A stretch of DNA of 64,000 nucleotides from Pseudomonas rhizosphaerae (GCF_000761155.1 NZ_CP009533.1:3706001-3770000), one strand, 5' to 3'. Counted from the stretch's first letter, positions 8,175 through 19,828 are shown. The notes: a model not told the origin generated them from the letters alone. A program made the numbers and translations.

Positions 8175-10250
8175 TCAGACCTGACCGTATTGCTGCCCAT
8201 GTCGCAGCCAACGTTCGAGCAGCGGCGTGACATGTCCGGGCCAGCGCTGAATCAGCTCCTGGGCCGCATCGCGCACGGCCGGCAGCAGGTCGGCGTCGCG
8301 CATCAGGTCGGCGACCTTGAACTGCAGCAGGCCTGTTTGCCGGGTGCCGAGCATTTCGCCGGGGCCCCGCAGTTGCAGGTCCTTCTCGGCAATCACGAAG
8401 CCGTCGTTGGTTTCACGCATGATACCCAGCCGTTCCCGACCGATCTGCGACAGCGGCGGATGGTAGAGCAACACGCAGTGGCTGGCGGCGCTGCCGCGAC
8501 CGACGCGTCCGCGCAGCTGGTGGAGCTGGGCCAGGCCCAGGCGTTCCGGGTTCTCGATGATCATCAGGCTGGAGTTGGGCACGTCGACGCCGACTTCGAT
8601 CACCGTGGTCGCCACCAGCAGCTGAAGCTCGGCGGCCTTGAACAGCGCCATCACCTCGGCCTTCTCGACCGGCTTCATGCGCCCGTGGATCAACCCCACG
8701 CGCAGCTCGCCCAAGGCCAGGGTGAGTTCCTCGAAAGTGCTTTGCGCGGCCTGGCAGGTCAGCTCTTCGGATTCCTCGATCAGGGTGCACACCCAATAGG
8801 CCTGACGGCCTTCGGCACAGGCGGCGCGCACTCGCTCCACCACTTCGGGGCGGCGGCTGTCGACCACCAGCACGGTATTGACCGGCGTACGTCCCGGCGG
8901 CAGCTCGTCGAGTACGGACGTGTCGAGGTCGGCATAGGCGCTCATCGCCAACGTCCGCGGGATCGGCGTGGCGGTCATGATCAACTGATGCGGGCACATC
9001 GTTCCGCCCACGCCTTTCTGGCGCAAGGCCAGGCGCTGCTGCACACCGAAACGATGTTGTTCGTCGATGATCACCAGGGCCAACCGGGCGAACTGCACTT
9101 CGGGCTGGAACAGCGCGTGGGTGCCCACCACCATCGGCGCACCCGCGGCAATCCGCTCAAGTGCGCTGACCCGTGCCTTGCCCTTGAGCTTGCCGGCCAG
9201 CCACGCGACTTCGATGCCCAAGGGCTCGAGCCAGCGCTGGAAGGTGATGAAGTGCTGCTCGGCGAGAATCTCGGTCGGCGCCATCAAGGCCACCTGATAG
9301 CCCGCTTCCAGCGCTTGCAGTGCCGCGAGGGCCGCAACCACTGTCTTGCCCGCGCCAACGTCGCCCTGCACCAGGCGCAACATCGGCTCCGGCTGGCTCA
9401 AGTCGTAGGCGATTTCGGCACCCACCCGACGTTGGGCGCCGGTTGGCGCAAAACCCAGGTTGTCCAGGTAGCGTACCGGCAGGTCGCGAGCCTGGGGCAG
9501 GGCGGGGGCGCGCTGGGCGCGCAGGCTTTCGCGCAGGCGCTGCTGGGACAGCTGATGGGTCAGCAGCTCTTCGAAGGCCAGGCGGTGCTGGGCCCAGTGA
9601 TGCCCTACCGCAAGCTCCTCGAGATCGGCGTCCGGCGGTGGCCGATGCAGGTAGCGGATCGCTTCATCCAGGGGCGCCAACTGGTGCTCGCGCGCCAGTT
9701 CCAGGGGCAACCAGTCGGGCAGGCTGCGCGGGCCCAGCAGGTCGAGGGCCTGCTGGGACAGCTGACGCAGACGCTGCTGGGTAAGGCCTTCGGTAGTGGG
9801 GTAGATCGGCGTCAGGTTCTGCTCGACCGGAATGTCTTCTTCGCCGGTCAGGACGCGGTATTCGGGGTGGTAGATTTCCAGCCCCGAGGCGCCGGGCCGT
9901 GCCTCGCCGTAGCAACGCAGGTGGGTGCCACGCTTGAGCGCTTCCTTCTGGGCATTGCTGAAGTGATAGAAGCGCAGGCTCAACGAACCACTGCCATCGC
10001 CCAGGCGCACCAGCAGGCTGCGGCGCTTGCCCATGGAGACGTCGGCGCCACTGACCACGCCTTCGATGACGGCGTCCTGGCCAGGCCGCAGGGCACCGAT
10101 CGGTACCACGCGGGTGCGGTCCTGATAGCGCAAGGGCAGGTGGAACAATACGTCCTGCAGGTTCTCGAGACCCACCCTGGCGAGTTTTTCCGCCATCGCC
10201 TCGCCCACACCCTTTAGCGCGGTGACCGATACCTGAGCCAGCTCGGTCAT
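8175..10250 (-). CDS. recG: ATP-dependent DNA helicase RecG
   Basis: 691 aa, full length for RecG. The N-terminal wedge/OB region is followed by a helicase core with Walker A (GDVGAGKTVVAALA), the DEQH box (IIDEQHRFGVQQR), TATPIPRTLAMS and the late motifs ending QLRGRVGRGSAASHC. RecG regresses stalled replication forks and branch-migrates recombination intermediates. The start ATG at 10250 overlaps the oxyR stop by 4 nt, so it is the second gene of an oxyR-recG operon, an arrangement known in Pseudomonas. Confidence 0.97.
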   Translation of the reverse strand: MTELAQVSVTALKGVGEAMAEKLARVGLENLQDVLFHLPLRYQDRTRVVPIGALRPGQDAVIEGVVSGADVSMGKRRSLLVRLGDGSGSLSLRFYHFSNAQKEALKRGTHLRCYGEARPGASGLEIYHPEYRVLTGEEDIPVEQNLTPIYPTTEGLTQQRLRQLSQQALDLLGPRSLPDWLPLELAREHQLAPLDEAIRYLHRPPPDADLEELAVGHHWAQHRLAFEELLTHQLSQQRLRESLRAQRAPALPQARDLPVRYLDNLGFAPTGAQRRVGAEIAYDLSQPEPMLRLVQGDVGAGKTVVAALAALQALEAGYQVALMAPTEILAEQHFITFQRWLEPLGIEVAWLAGKLKGKARVSALERIAAGAPMVVGTHALFQPEVQFARLALVIIDEQHRFGVQQRLALRQKGVGGTMCPHQLIMTATPIPRTLAMSAYADLDTSVLDELPPGRTPVNTVLVVDSRRPEVVERVRAACAEGRQAYWVCTLIEESEELTCQAAQSTFEELTLALGELRVGLIHGRMKPVEKAEVMALFKAAELQLLVATTVIEVGVDVPNSSLMIIENPERLGLAQLHQLRGRVGRGSAASHCVLLYHPPLSQIGRERLGIMRETNDGFVIAEKDLQLRGPGEMLGTRQTGLLQFKVADLMRDADLLPAVRDAAQELIQRWPGHVTPLLERWLRHGQQYGQV

Positions 10251-11173
10251 GGCGTGTCGCGGCCCACCGGCTTGGCCACCGAACACAGGCGGATCGAGTC
10301 GGCGAGGATCTCGATGGCCTTGGGCCGCGGGAAGCTGGCGCGCCAGGCGATGGCCACGGTGCGGAACGGCGTCGGCGGGGTCAGGGGGCGCACTTCGATG
10401 ATGCCAGGCGCGTAGTGATGGCTGTCGACTGCCGACAACGGCAGGATCGACACCCCAAGGCCCGAAGCAACCATGTGCCGAATGGTTTCCAGCGAACTGG
10501 ATTCCACGGTGGTGTGCTTGGCGCCTTCCGAACCTTTGGTCAGGGTCGGGCAGGCCTCCAGGACCTGATCGCGGAAGCAGTGGCCTTCGCCCAGCAGCAG
10601 CAGGCTCTTGTCGTTGAGCAGGCCCGAGTCGATGGTTTGCTTGCGTGTCCACGGGTGGTCGGCAGGCATCAGGACGTAGAACGGCTCGTCGTAGAGCGGC
10701 AGGGTCAGCACATCGGCTTCATTGAATGGCAGCGCGATGATCACCGCGTCCAGCTCACCGTTGCGCAGTTTGTCGCGCAGCACGTGAGTGAAGTTTTCCT
10801 CGATGTACAGCGGCATCTGCGGCGCCACGCGGTGCAGTTGCGGAATGAGGTGCGGGAACAGGTACGGGCCAACGGTATAGATGGCGCCGACCTTGAGCGG
10901 TGCGGTGAGCTGGTTCTTGCCGGCCTGGGCCAGCTCGCGGATGCCCTGGGCCTGCTCGAGCACCTTCTGCGCCTGAGCCACGATGCCTTCGCCGACCGGG
11001 GTCAGGCGCACGGCGCTCTTGCTGCGCTCGAAGATCAGCACGCCCAGCTCGTCCTCGAGCTTCTTGACGCCAACCGAGAGGGTGGGCTGGCTGACGTGGC
11101 AGCGCTCGGCCGCGTGGCCGAAGTGTTGCTCCTGGGCCAGGGTAACGATGTAGCGCAATTCTGTGAGGGTCAT
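10247..11173 (-). CDS. oxyR: Hydrogen peroxide-sensing LysR-type regulator OxyR
   Basis: 308 aa. N-terminal winged helix (LTELRYIVTLAQEQHFGHAA, HVSQPTLSVGVKKLE) and a substrate-domain redox loop with C199 and C208 in GEGHCFRDQVLEAC, the same numbering as the E. coli peroxide-sensing disulfide pair. OxyR turns on catalase and alkyl hydroperoxide reductase genes. It is translationally coupled to recG downstream. No catalase or ahp gene lies within the window. Confidence 0.97.
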   Translation of the reverse strand: MTLTELRYIVTLAQEQHFGHAAERCHVSQPTLSVGVKKLEDELGVLIFERSKSAVRLTPVGEGIVAQAQKVLEQAQGIRELAQAGKNQLTAPLKVGAIYTVGPYLFPHLIPQLHRVAPQMPLYIEENFTHVLRDKLRNGELDAVIIALPFNEADVLTLPLYDEPFYVLMPADHPWTRKQTIDSGLLNDKSLLLLGEGHCFRDQVLEACPTLTKGSEGAKHTTVESSSLETIRHMVASGLGVSILPLSAVDSHHYAPGIIEVRPLTPPTPFRTVAIAWRASFPRPKAIEILADSIRLCSVAKPVGRDTP

Positions 11174-11266
11174 AACGTGCGTCCATGAAGTTGCGAGCCC
11201 AGCATAGCGGCTGCAACCGATAGACGCACGTTATCAACAGCGCGCAAACGCATCAAAGTATGCGAT

Positions 11267-12006
11267 TCAGCGCTTGTCCAGCGAGTAAACGAAAGGCGCG
11301 ACCACTTCCAGGCTGCCATTGACCAGAATTTCGGCCGGTGGCTTGGGCAACGGTTGCGCCCGACGGATCATCTCCATTGTGGCGCGATCCAGCGCAGCGC
11401 TGCCCGACCCCCCTGCCAGGGAGTACGACAACACCCGGCCTTCGGCATCCACCACGAAGCGCAAGCGGTTGACCCCAGTCATGCCGCGGCGACGCGCATC
11501 CTCCGGATACTTCTTGTACTTGGCCAGATGGCGCAGCAGATCGCCCTGCCAGCTGGGCAACGCATTGCTGTTGGACGGCGGGCTGGGCGCAGGCGCTGCC
11601 GGCTTGGCCGGTTGTGGCGGTGCCGGGCGGCTGTCCACGGTCTGCTCGGCTGGCGGCTGCTCCTTGGGCGGCTCGGGTTTCTTCTCGACCTTGGGCGGCT
11701 GCGGTTTGGGCTTGGGCTTGGGCGGCGTCGGCTTGGGCACCGAGATGGTCGGCTTGGGCGCTTCGGCCAGCTTGGGCAATGGGTCCTCGACCACAGGCTC
11801 GGGCGGTGGCGGCGGCGTGACGACCTGCGGCGGCGGTGGTGGCGCCGGTTCGGGCAGCGGCGCCATCTCCACCATCATGGCCTGCGGCGGCAGCTCGATG
11901 GGCTGCGGCGCGGGCCAGTTCAAGGCAATCACGATGGCCGCAGCGTGCACACCGAGGACGACCGCCAGGCTGGCAACATAACGCGTCGTTTTCTGGCGCG
12001 TCGTGA

Positions 12007-12010
<4 letters not shown>
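11267..12010 (-). CDS. tonB: Energy transducer TonB
   Basis: 247 aa. An N-terminal membrane anchor (YVASLAVVLGVHAAAIVIAL) is followed by a long Pro-rich spacer with PPPPP and KPxPKPKPKP repeats (about residues 50-150), then the C-terminal TonB domain (YKKYPEDARRRGMTGVNRLRFVVDAEG). It spans the periplasm and passes proton-motive force from ExbBD to outer-membrane siderophore and vitamin receptors. Third gene of exbB-exbD-tonB, overlapping the exbD stop by 4 nt. Confidence 0.96.
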
Positions 12011-12432
<422 letters not shown>

Positions 12433-12435
12433 AGG

Positions 12436-13401
12436 TCAGCCCACCTTGACCATCTGCGGCTGAGCTGCGCGCTCGCCTGGCTGGTGGTCGAGGTCGCGGC
12501 TGACCAGCAGCAGCACCTGGGCCGAAGCGTCCGATACCTGCGCCTTGTAGCCGGCGATGGAACGGGCGAAGACGTTGTAGATGACCACCGCAGGAATGGC
12601 CGCCACCAGGCCCAGGGCCGTGGCGAGCAGGGCTTCGGCGATGCCGGGGGCGACCACGGCCAGGTTGGTGGTCTGGGTCTTGGCGATGCCGATGAAGCTG
12701 TTCATGATGCCCCAGACGGTGCCGAACAGGCCGACGAAGGGGGCGGTGGAACCGATGGTGGCCAGCACGCCGGTGCCCATGCTCATGTTGCGACCGCAGG
12801 CGGCGACCAGGCGCTCGAGACGGAAGCTGACCCGCTCCTTGATGCCTTCACGTTCGCGGGCGTTGGCCGACAGGTGCATTTCTTCGAGCGCGTCGTGCAC
12901 CAGCAGGTTGGCCAGGGTGCCTTTGCGCGTAGCGGTTTCGCTCGCCTGCTTGAGGTTGGCGGCTTTCTTCAGCGCGGCGATTTCACCCTTCAGACGACGC
13001 TTGGCGCCCAGCAGCTCGAAGCCCTTGGCGATCCAGATGGTCCAGGTGATGATCGAGGCGATTGCCAGGCCGATCATCACGGCCTTCACCACGATGTCCG
13101 CATTCTGGTACATGCCCCAGGGCGACAGGTCGTGACCCATGCCCAGGGTGGTGTCTTCGGCCAGCGCCTGCTCGGCAGGCACCGGTGCCGTCTGCTCGGC
13201 GCCCGGTGCAGCAGTGGCGGCAGGCTGGGAAGCCGGCGCGGCTTGTACGGGGGCTGCGGTCGCAGTCGACGCCGGTGCATTGCTCGGCGCAGTGGCGTCG
13301 GCGAATGTCAGCGGGGCGATGGCCAGGCCCAGCAACAACGCGGCAATGGCGCGCCATGCGCGTGGCTGGTTTGGCGAAGCGGAAGGGTGTTTGCGAATCA
13401 T
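12436..13401 (-). CDS. exbB: TonB-system proton channel protein ExbB
   Basis: 321 aa. A signal-like N-terminus (WRAIAALLLGLAIAPLTFA) and an Ala/Pro-rich periplasmic extension of about 60 residues precede the MotA/TolQ/ExbB channel domain, including LATIGSTAPFVGLFGTVWGIM and GIAEALLATALGLVAAIPAVV. The long N-terminal extension is the form seen in Pseudomonas ExbB, longer than that of E. coli. First gene of the exbB-exbD-tonB operon; a Fur-like site lies about 90 nt upstream. Confidence 0.96.
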   Translation of the reverse strand: MIRKHPSASPNQPRAWRAIAALLLGLAIAPLTFADATAPSNAPASTATAAPVQAAPASQPAATAAPGAEQTAPVPAEQALAEDTTLGMGHDLSPWGMYQNADIVVKAVMIGLAIASIITWTIWIAKGFELLGAKRRLKGEIAALKKAANLKQASETATRKGTLANLLVHDALEEMHLSANAREREGIKERVSFRLERLVAACGRNMSMGTGVLATIGSTAPFVGLFGTVWGIMNSFIGIAKTQTTNLAVVAPGIAEALLATALGLVAAIPAVVIYNVFARSIAGYKAQVSDASAQVLLLVSRDLDHQPGERAAQPQMVKVG

Positions 13402-13486
13402 GCTGGCCGGACCTGAGAAGAGAAAGAAAAGGGGGCACGTTCTTCAAGGCCTCGAAAGACCGAGAACAGATTGGGGGCGCATTATT

Positions 13487-13505
13487 GCAAGTAATTCTTG
13501 TTAGC
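13487..13505 (-). promoter_or_regulatory. Fur-box-like site upstream of exbB
   Basis: On the minus strand GCTAACAAGAATTACTTGC matches 11 of 19 positions of the Fur consensus GATAATGATAATCATTATC and sits in an AT-rich stretch with promoter-like hexamers. Iron repression of a TonB operon would make sense, but the match is only moderate. Confidence 0.35.
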
Positions 13506-13594
13506 AAAAGTAATAATGTAACTTTTTTAATACCGCTGGCCGCAAAACCTTGGGTAAGGGTAGGCTCGACGCCTGACTTTCAGGAGCCTTGCGC

Positions 13595-14446
13595 ATGACC
13601 TCACCCACTGTATTGATTGCCGGTTGCGGCGATATCGGCAGTCGCGTTGCACGCCGCTTGTTGGCACTGAACTGGCGCGTGCACGGTCTGCGCCGACACA
13701 TCGAGCAACTGCCCACCGGCGTGCTCGGCGTCGCAGCCGACCTGCATCAGGCGCAATGCCCTGCCGCCTGGCCACAGGAGCCGCTGGACTACCTGCTGTA
13801 TTGCGTGGCGGCCACGCAGCATGACGAGCAGGGTTATCAGGCCGCCTACGTCGACGGCTTGCGCCACGTATTGGACTGGTTGGCAGACAATCGGCAGGCA
13901 CCCAGGCGAATCGTCTTCGTGTCCAGCAGCAGCGTGTATGGACAGAGCGAAGGGGAGTGGGTCGATGAAACTTCGACGGTAGCGCCGATTGGGTTTTCCG
14001 GGAAACTGATGCGCAAGGCCGAGCAACTGGCACTGGGCGCTCCCGTGCCGGCGACCATCGTGCGCCTCACTGGTATCTATGGTCCCGGCCGTGAGCGGCT
14101 GGCCGGCCAGGTACGCGAGGGGTATCAGGTCGCGTCGCAGCCACCGTTGTACGGCAACCGCATTCATGCCGACGATGCAGCAGGGCTTTTGACGTTTCTG
14201 CTAGAGGCGGATGCTCGGGGCGTCGGGCTGGATGAGTGCTACATAGGCGTCGACGACGCTCCGGCCCCGTTGCACGAGGTGGTGGATTGGCTGCGCACGT
14301 ACCTGGGTGTCACTCAGCGCTCGCAGACCCAGAGCATCCGCCGCACCGGTTCCAAGCGCTGCAGCAATGCGCGCGCACGCGCTCTGGGTTGGACGCCGCA
14401 ATACCCCACCTATCGAGAGGGGTACGCGGCCTTGCTGAGCCGGTAG
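13595..14446 (+). CDS. NAD(P)-dependent epimerase/dehydratase-like SDR protein
   Basis: 283 aa extended short-chain dehydrogenase. The Rossmann motif VLIAGCGDIGSRVARRL starts at residue 5; FVSSSSVYGQSEGEWVDETS is the catalytic serine/tyrosine region and RLTGIYGPGRERL and NRIHADDAAGLL are typical of nucleotide-sugar epimerases. The dinucleotide motif is GxGxxG rather than the GxxGxxG usual for epimerases, so it belongs to the YeeZ-like group of unknown substrate. The ATG at 13595 with CAGGAG upstream was preferred to a TTG two codons earlier. Confidence 0.8.
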   Translation: MTSPTVLIAGCGDIGSRVARRLLALNWRVHGLRRHIEQLPTGVLGVAADLHQAQCPAAWPQEPLDYLLYCVAATQHDEQGYQAAYVDGLRHVLDWLADNRQAPRRIVFVSSSSVYGQSEGEWVDETSTVAPIGFSGKLMRKAEQLALGAPVPATIVRLTGIYGPGRERLAGQVREGYQVASQPPLYGNRIHADDAAGLLTFLLEADARGVGLDECYIGVDDAPAPLHEVVDWLRTYLGVTQRSQTQSIRRTGSKRCSNARARALGWTPQYPTYREGYAALLSR

Positions 14447-14464
14447 CCTTGCCTCGTCCCGGTG

Positions 14465-15199
14465 CTACTTGCTGAGCAACCAGCGCCGGGTGCCAGGCAC
14501 CAGGTTGGGCATCTCGTCGTCCAGTGCCTGGTTGAGCGCCTGCAGGATTTCCAGCTGATTGCCATTGCGCCGGAAGATGAAGGCGTTGCCGCGCTGTTGC
14601 TGTTCCAGCCACAGGCTGTCGAACTCGCCGCTCATGGCTGCACAGTCCCCGGCCAGGCATAGCGCGTACCGGTCCAGGCCGGCCAGGCCATCGATGCGGC
14701 CATCGGGCAGGAAGTGCGCCACGCCGCCCTGGCCTGGGCCTTCGACGACCTTCCAGTCGCCGCCCATGTAGGCGGTGTACAGCGCCTGCTCGAAGGTCGC
14801 ACCCACTGGGGTGTCCGCGCGCGCTGGCGTGGCCGACTTGCTGAACGTCTGCATCGGGGTGTTTTCGCTCGCGGCCTGCTGCAAGGTATCGCCGTCGATC
14901 TTCAGGGTGTCTTCGCCGTTGTCGTAGAAGTCCACCTTGAACTCACCATCGGCCTGGGGCAACAGCTTGCCTTCGCCCTCTTCGAAACCGTTGCTGAATC
15001 GAGCCTGGCCGGCCACGGTGTCGATCGACCATTCCAGTGTCGGACCGTTAGCCAACAATGCCTGGCGCAGGCTTGCGCCCTTGGCGGCGGCATCGATGGC
15101 TTTCTGATTGATCCAGACGCCGTTGGGGTCGACGTTTTCGTGGCTGGCGCAGCCACCCAGAAGCAGGGCGGCCAGGGATAGGGCGAGGGCGTGACGCAT
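14465..15199 (-). CDS. META-domain lipoprotein
   Basis: 244 aa. A lipoprotein signal peptide with lipobox LLGGC places the lipidated cysteine at residue 17. Two similar halves follow; the second (PVGATFEQALYTAYMGGDWKVVEGPGQGG...IDGLAGLDRYALCLAGDC) resembles a META/HslJ domain. Such proteins sit in the outer membrane with no established biochemical role. It overlaps nothing and lies 59 nt beyond ridA on the same strand. Confidence 0.65.
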   Translation of the reverse strand: MRHALALSLAALLLGGCASHENVDPNGVWINQKAIDAAAKGASLRQALLANGPTLEWSIDTVAGQARFSNGFEEGEGKLLPQADGEFKVDFYDNGEDTLKIDGDTLQQAASENTPMQTFSKSATPARADTPVGATFEQALYTAYMGGDWKVVEGPGQGGVAHFLPDGRIDGLAGLDRYALCLAGDCAAMSGEFDSLWLEQQQRGNAFIFRRNGNQLEILQALNQALDDEMPNLVPGTRRWLLSK

Positions 15200-15258
15200 G
15201 AAGGAAGTCCTTGCTGGCGAATGGCGCTGCAGGCAGTGGCTGCAGCGCGCGAGGCGGC

Positions 15259-15639
15259 TTATTCGATGACCAGGATAGCGTCCATTTCAACCTGCGCGCC
15301 CTTGGGCAGGGCAGCGACGCCAATGGCGGCACGGGCAGGATAAGGCTGCTGGAAGTAACGGCTCATCACTTCGTTGACCGTGGCGAAATGGCTCAGGTCG
15401 GTCAGGAAGATGTTGAGCTTGACGATGTCCTTGAACGAACCACCGGCTGCCTCGGCGACCGACTTAAGGTTCTCGAACACCTGCACGGTCTGGGCTTCGA
15501 AGCCTTCGACCAGTTCCATGGTGGCAGGGTCCAGGGGAATCTGGCCAGACATGTAGACGGTATTGCCAGCCTTGATGGCCTGGGAATAGGGGCCGATGGC
15601 AGCCGGTGCCTTGTCGCTGGTGATTACGGTCTTGGTCAT
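15259..15639 (-). CDS. ridA: RidA family enamine/imine deaminase
   Basis: 126 aa. Contains the family signature ([28 protein letters not shown], and [23 protein letters not shown] near the end, with the arginine that holds substrate carboxylates). RidA hydrolyses reactive 2-aminoacrylate made by PLP enzymes. The ATG at 15639 has a strong AAAGGAG site. It lies just after spoT on the same strand and is likely part of the gmk-rpoZ-spoT transcript or its tail. Confidence 0.93.
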   Translation of the reverse strand: MTKTVITSDKAPAAIGPYSQAIKAGNTVYMSGQIPLDPATMELVEGFEAQTVQVFENLKSVAEAAGGSFKDIVKLNIFLTDLSHFATVNEVMSRYFQQPYPARAAIGVAALPKGAQVEMDAILVIE

Positions 15640-15670
15640 GAACAGCTCCTTTGAATGAGGGTTCCGCGCC

Positions 15671-17782
15671 TCAGGCACGCACGCGCGTGAGGCGGGTGAC
15701 GCCAGCCAGGGCGCGCAGTTTCTTGATCACGCGGGCCAGGTGCACACGGTCGTGCACACTGACCACCAACTGGACCACGCTGATGCGGCCATCGCGTTCG
15801 TCCATGCTGATTTTCTCGATGTTGCCGTCGGCCGCGTTGACGCTGCTGGCCAGCAATGCGATCAGGCCGCGCTGGTGCTCGAGTTCCACGCGCAGTTCGA
15901 CGTTGAACTCGCCCGTGACGTCCTTGGCCCAGCCCAGCTGGATGCATTTTTCCGGGTTGTGGCGAATCTCGCTGATGTTGCGGCAGTTTTCCAGGTGAAC
16001 CACCATGCCCTTGCCCGCCGACAGGTGCCCCACGATCGGGTCGCCGGGGATGGGCGTGCAGCACTTGGCATAACTGAGCACCAGGCCCTCGGTCCCGCGA
16101 ATGGCCAGCGGCCCCTCGGGGCTGGGCAGTTGCTCGCCGCCATCGGTGGCCAGCAGGCGTCGCGCCACCACATAGGCCATGCGGTTACCCAGGCCGATGT
16201 CTTCGAGCAGGTCCTCGATGAGTTCCAGGCGGTACTCGGCCAGCATGGCCTGGATGCGCTCGGCGGGGATCTTGTCCAGGGCGCTGTCGAAACCGTTGAG
16301 GACCTTGTTCAGCAGGCGTTCGCCCAGGTTCACCGATTCGGAGCGGCGTTGCAGCTTGAGGGCATGGCGAATGTGCGTGCGGGCCTTGCCGGTGACCACG
16401 AAGTTGAGCCAGGCCGGGTTGGGCCGTGCGCCGGGCGCGCTGACGATCTCCACCGTCGAGCCGCTCTGCAGCGGCTCGGACAGCGGTGCCAGGCGCCGGT
16501 TGATGCGGCAGGCGATGCAGCTGTTGCCCACGTCGGTATGCACCGCATAGGCGAAGTCCACCGCCGTGGACCCCTTGGGCAGCTCCATGATGCGGCCCTT
16601 GGGCGTGAACACGTAGACCTCGTCCGGAAACAGGTCGATCTTCACGCTTTCGATGAATTCCAGTGAGTTGCCGGCACGTTGCTGCATTTCCAGCACACCC
16701 TTGACCCACTGGCGGGCACGGGCATGGGTGCCCTTGGGCTGTTCGTCGTCGCTGGACTTGTACAGCCAGTGGGCAGCGATGCCGTTGTTGGCCATCTCTT
16801 CCATTTCGCGGGTGCGGATCTGGATTTCGATGGGCACGCCGTGCATGCCGAACAAGGTGGTGTGCAGTGACTGGTAGCCGTTGGCCTTGGGGATCGCTAT
16901 GTAGTCCTTGAAGCGACCGGGCAGGGGCTTGTACAGGTTGTGCACGGCGCCGAGCACGCGGTAGCAGGTGTCGACCTTGTCGACCACGATGCGGAAGGCG
17001 TACACGTCCATGATCTCGTTGAAGGCACGGCGCTTGCCGCGCATCTTCTTGTAGATACCGTAGATGTGCTTCTGGCGACCGCTGACATCGCCCTCGATAC
17101 CGTCCACCGAAAGGCAATGGGCCAGGGAATGCTCGATCTTGTTGACCAGTTCCTTGCGATTGCCGCGGGCACGCTTGACCGCCTGGTAGATGCGCGCCGA
17201 GCGCATCGGGTACATGGCCTTGAAGCCCAGGTCCTCGAATTCGACGCGCACGTTGTGCATGCCCAGCCGATTGGCGATGGGTGCGTAGATTTCCAGGGTT
17301 TCCTTGGCGATGCGTCGACGTTTTTCGCCGGACAGCACTTCGAGGGTGCGCATGTTGTGCAGGCGGTCGGCCAGCTTGACCAGGATCACGCGGATGTCCC
17401 GGGCCATGGCCATGGCCATCTTCTGGAAGTTTTCCGCCTGGGCCTCGGCCTTGGTCTCGAAGTTCATCTGGGTCAGCTTGCTGACCCCGTCGACCAGATC
17501 GGCCACGGTTTCGCCGAACTGGGCACTGAGTGCTTCCTTGGCGATACCGGTGTCTTCGATCACATCGTGCAGCATGGCCGCCATCAGGCTCTGATGGTCC
17601 ATGTGCATGTCGGCGAGAATGCCTGCCACCGCCAGCGGGTGGGTGACGTAGGCTTCACCGCTGCGACGGCGTTGACCGTCGTGAGCTTGTTCGGCGTAGA
17701 AATACGCCCGGCGGACCAGATTCACCTGTTCCTTGCCGAGGTAGGTCGACAAGCGATCGGCGAGGGCGTCTATGCTCGGCAA
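15671..17782 (-). CDS. spoT: Bifunctional (p)ppGpp synthetase/hydrolase SpoT
   Basis: 703 aa, usual length. The HD hydrolase domain has H48 and H72-D73 ([12 protein letters not shown]), the synthetase domain has [13 protein letters not shown] and [15 protein letters not shown], followed by TGS ([15 protein letters not shown]), zinc-finger-like CCTPIPGD and a C-terminal ACT domain. SpoT sets the alarmone level in response to starvation. The start is a TTG at 17782 preceded by GGAGGT, giving the MPSIDAL N-terminus of the family. It follows rpoZ in a conserved order. Confidence 0.96.
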   Translation of the reverse strand: MPSIDALADRLSTYLGKEQVNLVRRAYFYAEQAHDGQRRRSGEAYVTHPLAVAGILADMHMDHQSLMAAMLHDVIEDTGIAKEALSAQFGETVADLVDGVSKLTQMNFETKAEAQAENFQKMAMAMARDIRVILVKLADRLHNMRTLEVLSGEKRRRIAKETLEIYAPIANRLGMHNVRVEFEDLGFKAMYPMRSARIYQAVKRARGNRKELVNKIEHSLAHCLSVDGIEGDVSGRQKHIYGIYKKMRGKRRAFNEIMDVYAFRIVVDKVDTCYRVLGAVHNLYKPLPGRFKDYIAIPKANGYQSLHTTLFGMHGVPIEIQIRTREMEEMANNGIAAHWLYKSSDDEQPKGTHARARQWVKGVLEMQQRAGNSLEFIESVKIDLFPDEVYVFTPKGRIMELPKGSTAVDFAYAVHTDVGNSCIACRINRRLAPLSEPLQSGSTVEIVSAPGARPNPAWLNFVVTGKARTHIRHALKLQRRSESVNLGERLLNKVLNGFDSALDKIPAERIQAMLAEYRLELIEDLLEDIGLGNRMAYVVARRLLATDGGEQLPSPEGPLAIRGTEGLVLSYAKCCTPIPGDPIVGHLSAGKGMVVHLENCRNISEIRHNPEKCIQLGWAKDVTGEFNVELRVELEHQRGLIALLASSVNAADGNIEKISMDERDGRISVVQLVVSVHDRVHLARVIKKLRALAGVTRLTRVRA

Positions 17783-17845
17783 GGGGAGACCTCCTGCCGA
17801 TGTGGGATAGAACCTCGCGCCGTACAGCGTCGACCAGGCATGGAC

Positions 17846-18109
17846 TTAGACGGCCTCGTTGGCCTCGTCTTCGAACGCTGCGAAAAGGGGTTCGTCTTCA
17901 ACGATTTCAGCTTCAGCGATAGCAGCATAGTCGATCAGGCCTTCAGCGATTTCACGCAGGGCTACCACGGTAGGCTTGTCATTTTCCCACGCCACTTTCG
18001 GCTCTTTGCCGCCGGTCGCCAGTTGGCGAGCACGTTTGGTGGAGAGCATGACCAGCTCGAAACGGTTATCCACGTGTTCTAGGCAGTCTTCAACGGTTAC
18101 GCGGGCCAT
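17846..18109 (-). CDS. rpoZ: RNA polymerase omega subunit
   Basis: 87 aa. [20 protein letters not shown] and [15 protein letters not shown] are the conserved omega segments. Omega assists RNA polymerase assembly and helps form one ppGpp binding site in proteobacteria, which fits its place next to spoT. Sits between gmk and spoT on one strand with 97 and 63 nt gaps, the standard gmk-rpoZ-spoT order. Confidence 0.98.
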   Translation of the reverse strand: MARVTVEDCLEHVDNRFELVMLSTKRARQLATGGKEPKVAWENDKPTVVALREIAEGLIDYAAIAEAEIVEDEPLFAAFEDEANEAV

Positions 18110-18206
18110 GGTCTTCCTCGTAGCAAATGCAATTATGCGCGCAGCCCGGACGGGCGAGCGGACTCGATAGTTTAAAAAAACACCAGCGTTTAGGGAAGCT
18201 TTGTTT

Positions 18207-18839
<633 letters not shown>

Positions 18840-19703
18840 TTACTCAATGTTCTGCACTTGTTCACGCATCTGCTCGATCAACACCTTGAGGTTGACGGCA
18901 GCCTGCGTACTGCGTGGGTCGAAGGCTTTGGAGCCCAGGGTGTTGGCTTCGCGGTTGAGTTCCTGCATGAGGAAATCCAGGCGCCGGCCGGCGGCACCGC
19001 CGGCCTTGAGCACGCGCCGCACTTCGGTGACATGGGTGGCGAGGCGGTCGAGCTCTTCGGCCACGTCGCTTTTCTGCGCCAGCAGGACCATTTCCTGCTC
19101 CAGGCGCTGCGGGTCGAGTTCGGCCTGCAGGTCGGCGCAGCGGTCGAGAATCTTCTGTCGCTGGACGCTGAGCATCTGCGGCACCAGGCTGCGCAAGGTG
19201 GCGACCTCGCTGCTCATGGCATCGAGCCGGTCGTTGATCAGCCGGGCCAGTTCGGCGCCCTCGCGCACGCGGCCGGCCTTGAGCTCGGCCAGTGCCTGGG
19301 CGAACAGTTCGTTCGCGGCCGTGCTCAGCGCCTGCGGATCGCTGGCGTCGGCCACCAGCACGCCGGGCCAGGCCAGTACTTCCAGCGGGTTGAGGGGGGC
19401 AGGCTGCTTGAGCAAAGCGGCGACGGTTTCGGCGGCGGCGATCAGCTGGGTGGCGCGTTCGCGATCGACCTGCAGGGGCTGGCCACCGGTTTCCTCGGTG
19501 TAGCGCAGGGTGCATTCGACCTTGCCGCGCGACAGGCCCTGGCGCAGTGCCTCGCGCACCGAGCCTTCGAGGTCGCGCAGGGCGTCGGGCAGGCGCAGAT
19601 GCGGTTCGAGGTAGCGATGGTTGACCGATCGCAGCTCCCAGCTCAGGGTGCCTTGGGCCGCGGCTCGTTCGCAACGGGCGAAGGCGGTCATGCTGTGCAC
19701 CAT
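18840..19703 (-). CDS. yicC: YicC family endoribonuclease
   Basis: 287 aa. The start region ([30 protein letters not shown]) and the C-terminal end ([21 protein letters not shown]) are diagnostic of YicC, shown in E. coli to be an RNase acting on small RNAs. The ATG at 19703 gives the family N-terminus; the frame is open further upstream but would run into the rph promoter region. Divergent from rph, another RNA-processing enzyme, a common arrangement. Confidence 0.93.
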   Translation of the reverse strand: MVHSMTAFARCERAAAQGTLSWELRSVNHRYLEPHLRLPDALRDLEGSVREALRQGLSRGKVECTLRYTEETGGQPLQVDRERATQLIAAAETVAALLKQPAPLNPLEVLAWPGVLVADASDPQALSTAANELFAQALAELKAGRVREGAELARLINDRLDAMSSEVATLRSLVPQMLSVQRQKILDRCADLQAELDPQRLEQEMVLLAQKSDVAEELDRLATHVTEVRRVLKAGGAAGRRLDFLMQELNREANTLGSKAFDPRSTQAAVNLKVLIEQMREQVQNIE

Positions 19704-19828
19704 GGGGGAGAAACCTCGCAGGCGATGGACGATGAATCGAGGCGCAGGATTGTAGCGCAACCTGGCGTCGGCTCCCAAGGGTGGCGTGACCTGCGGGAGC
19801 GGGACGGGCAATTCATGGTCGGACGCCC

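Noticed and set aside
7914..10217. 767-codon frame antisense to recG
   Set aside because: Arg/Gln/His/Ala-rich composition and no domain; recG is clear on the other strand.
18160..18200. T-run between gmk and rpoZ as a terminator
   Set aside because: The preceding stem is only 4 bp and would split a conserved operon.
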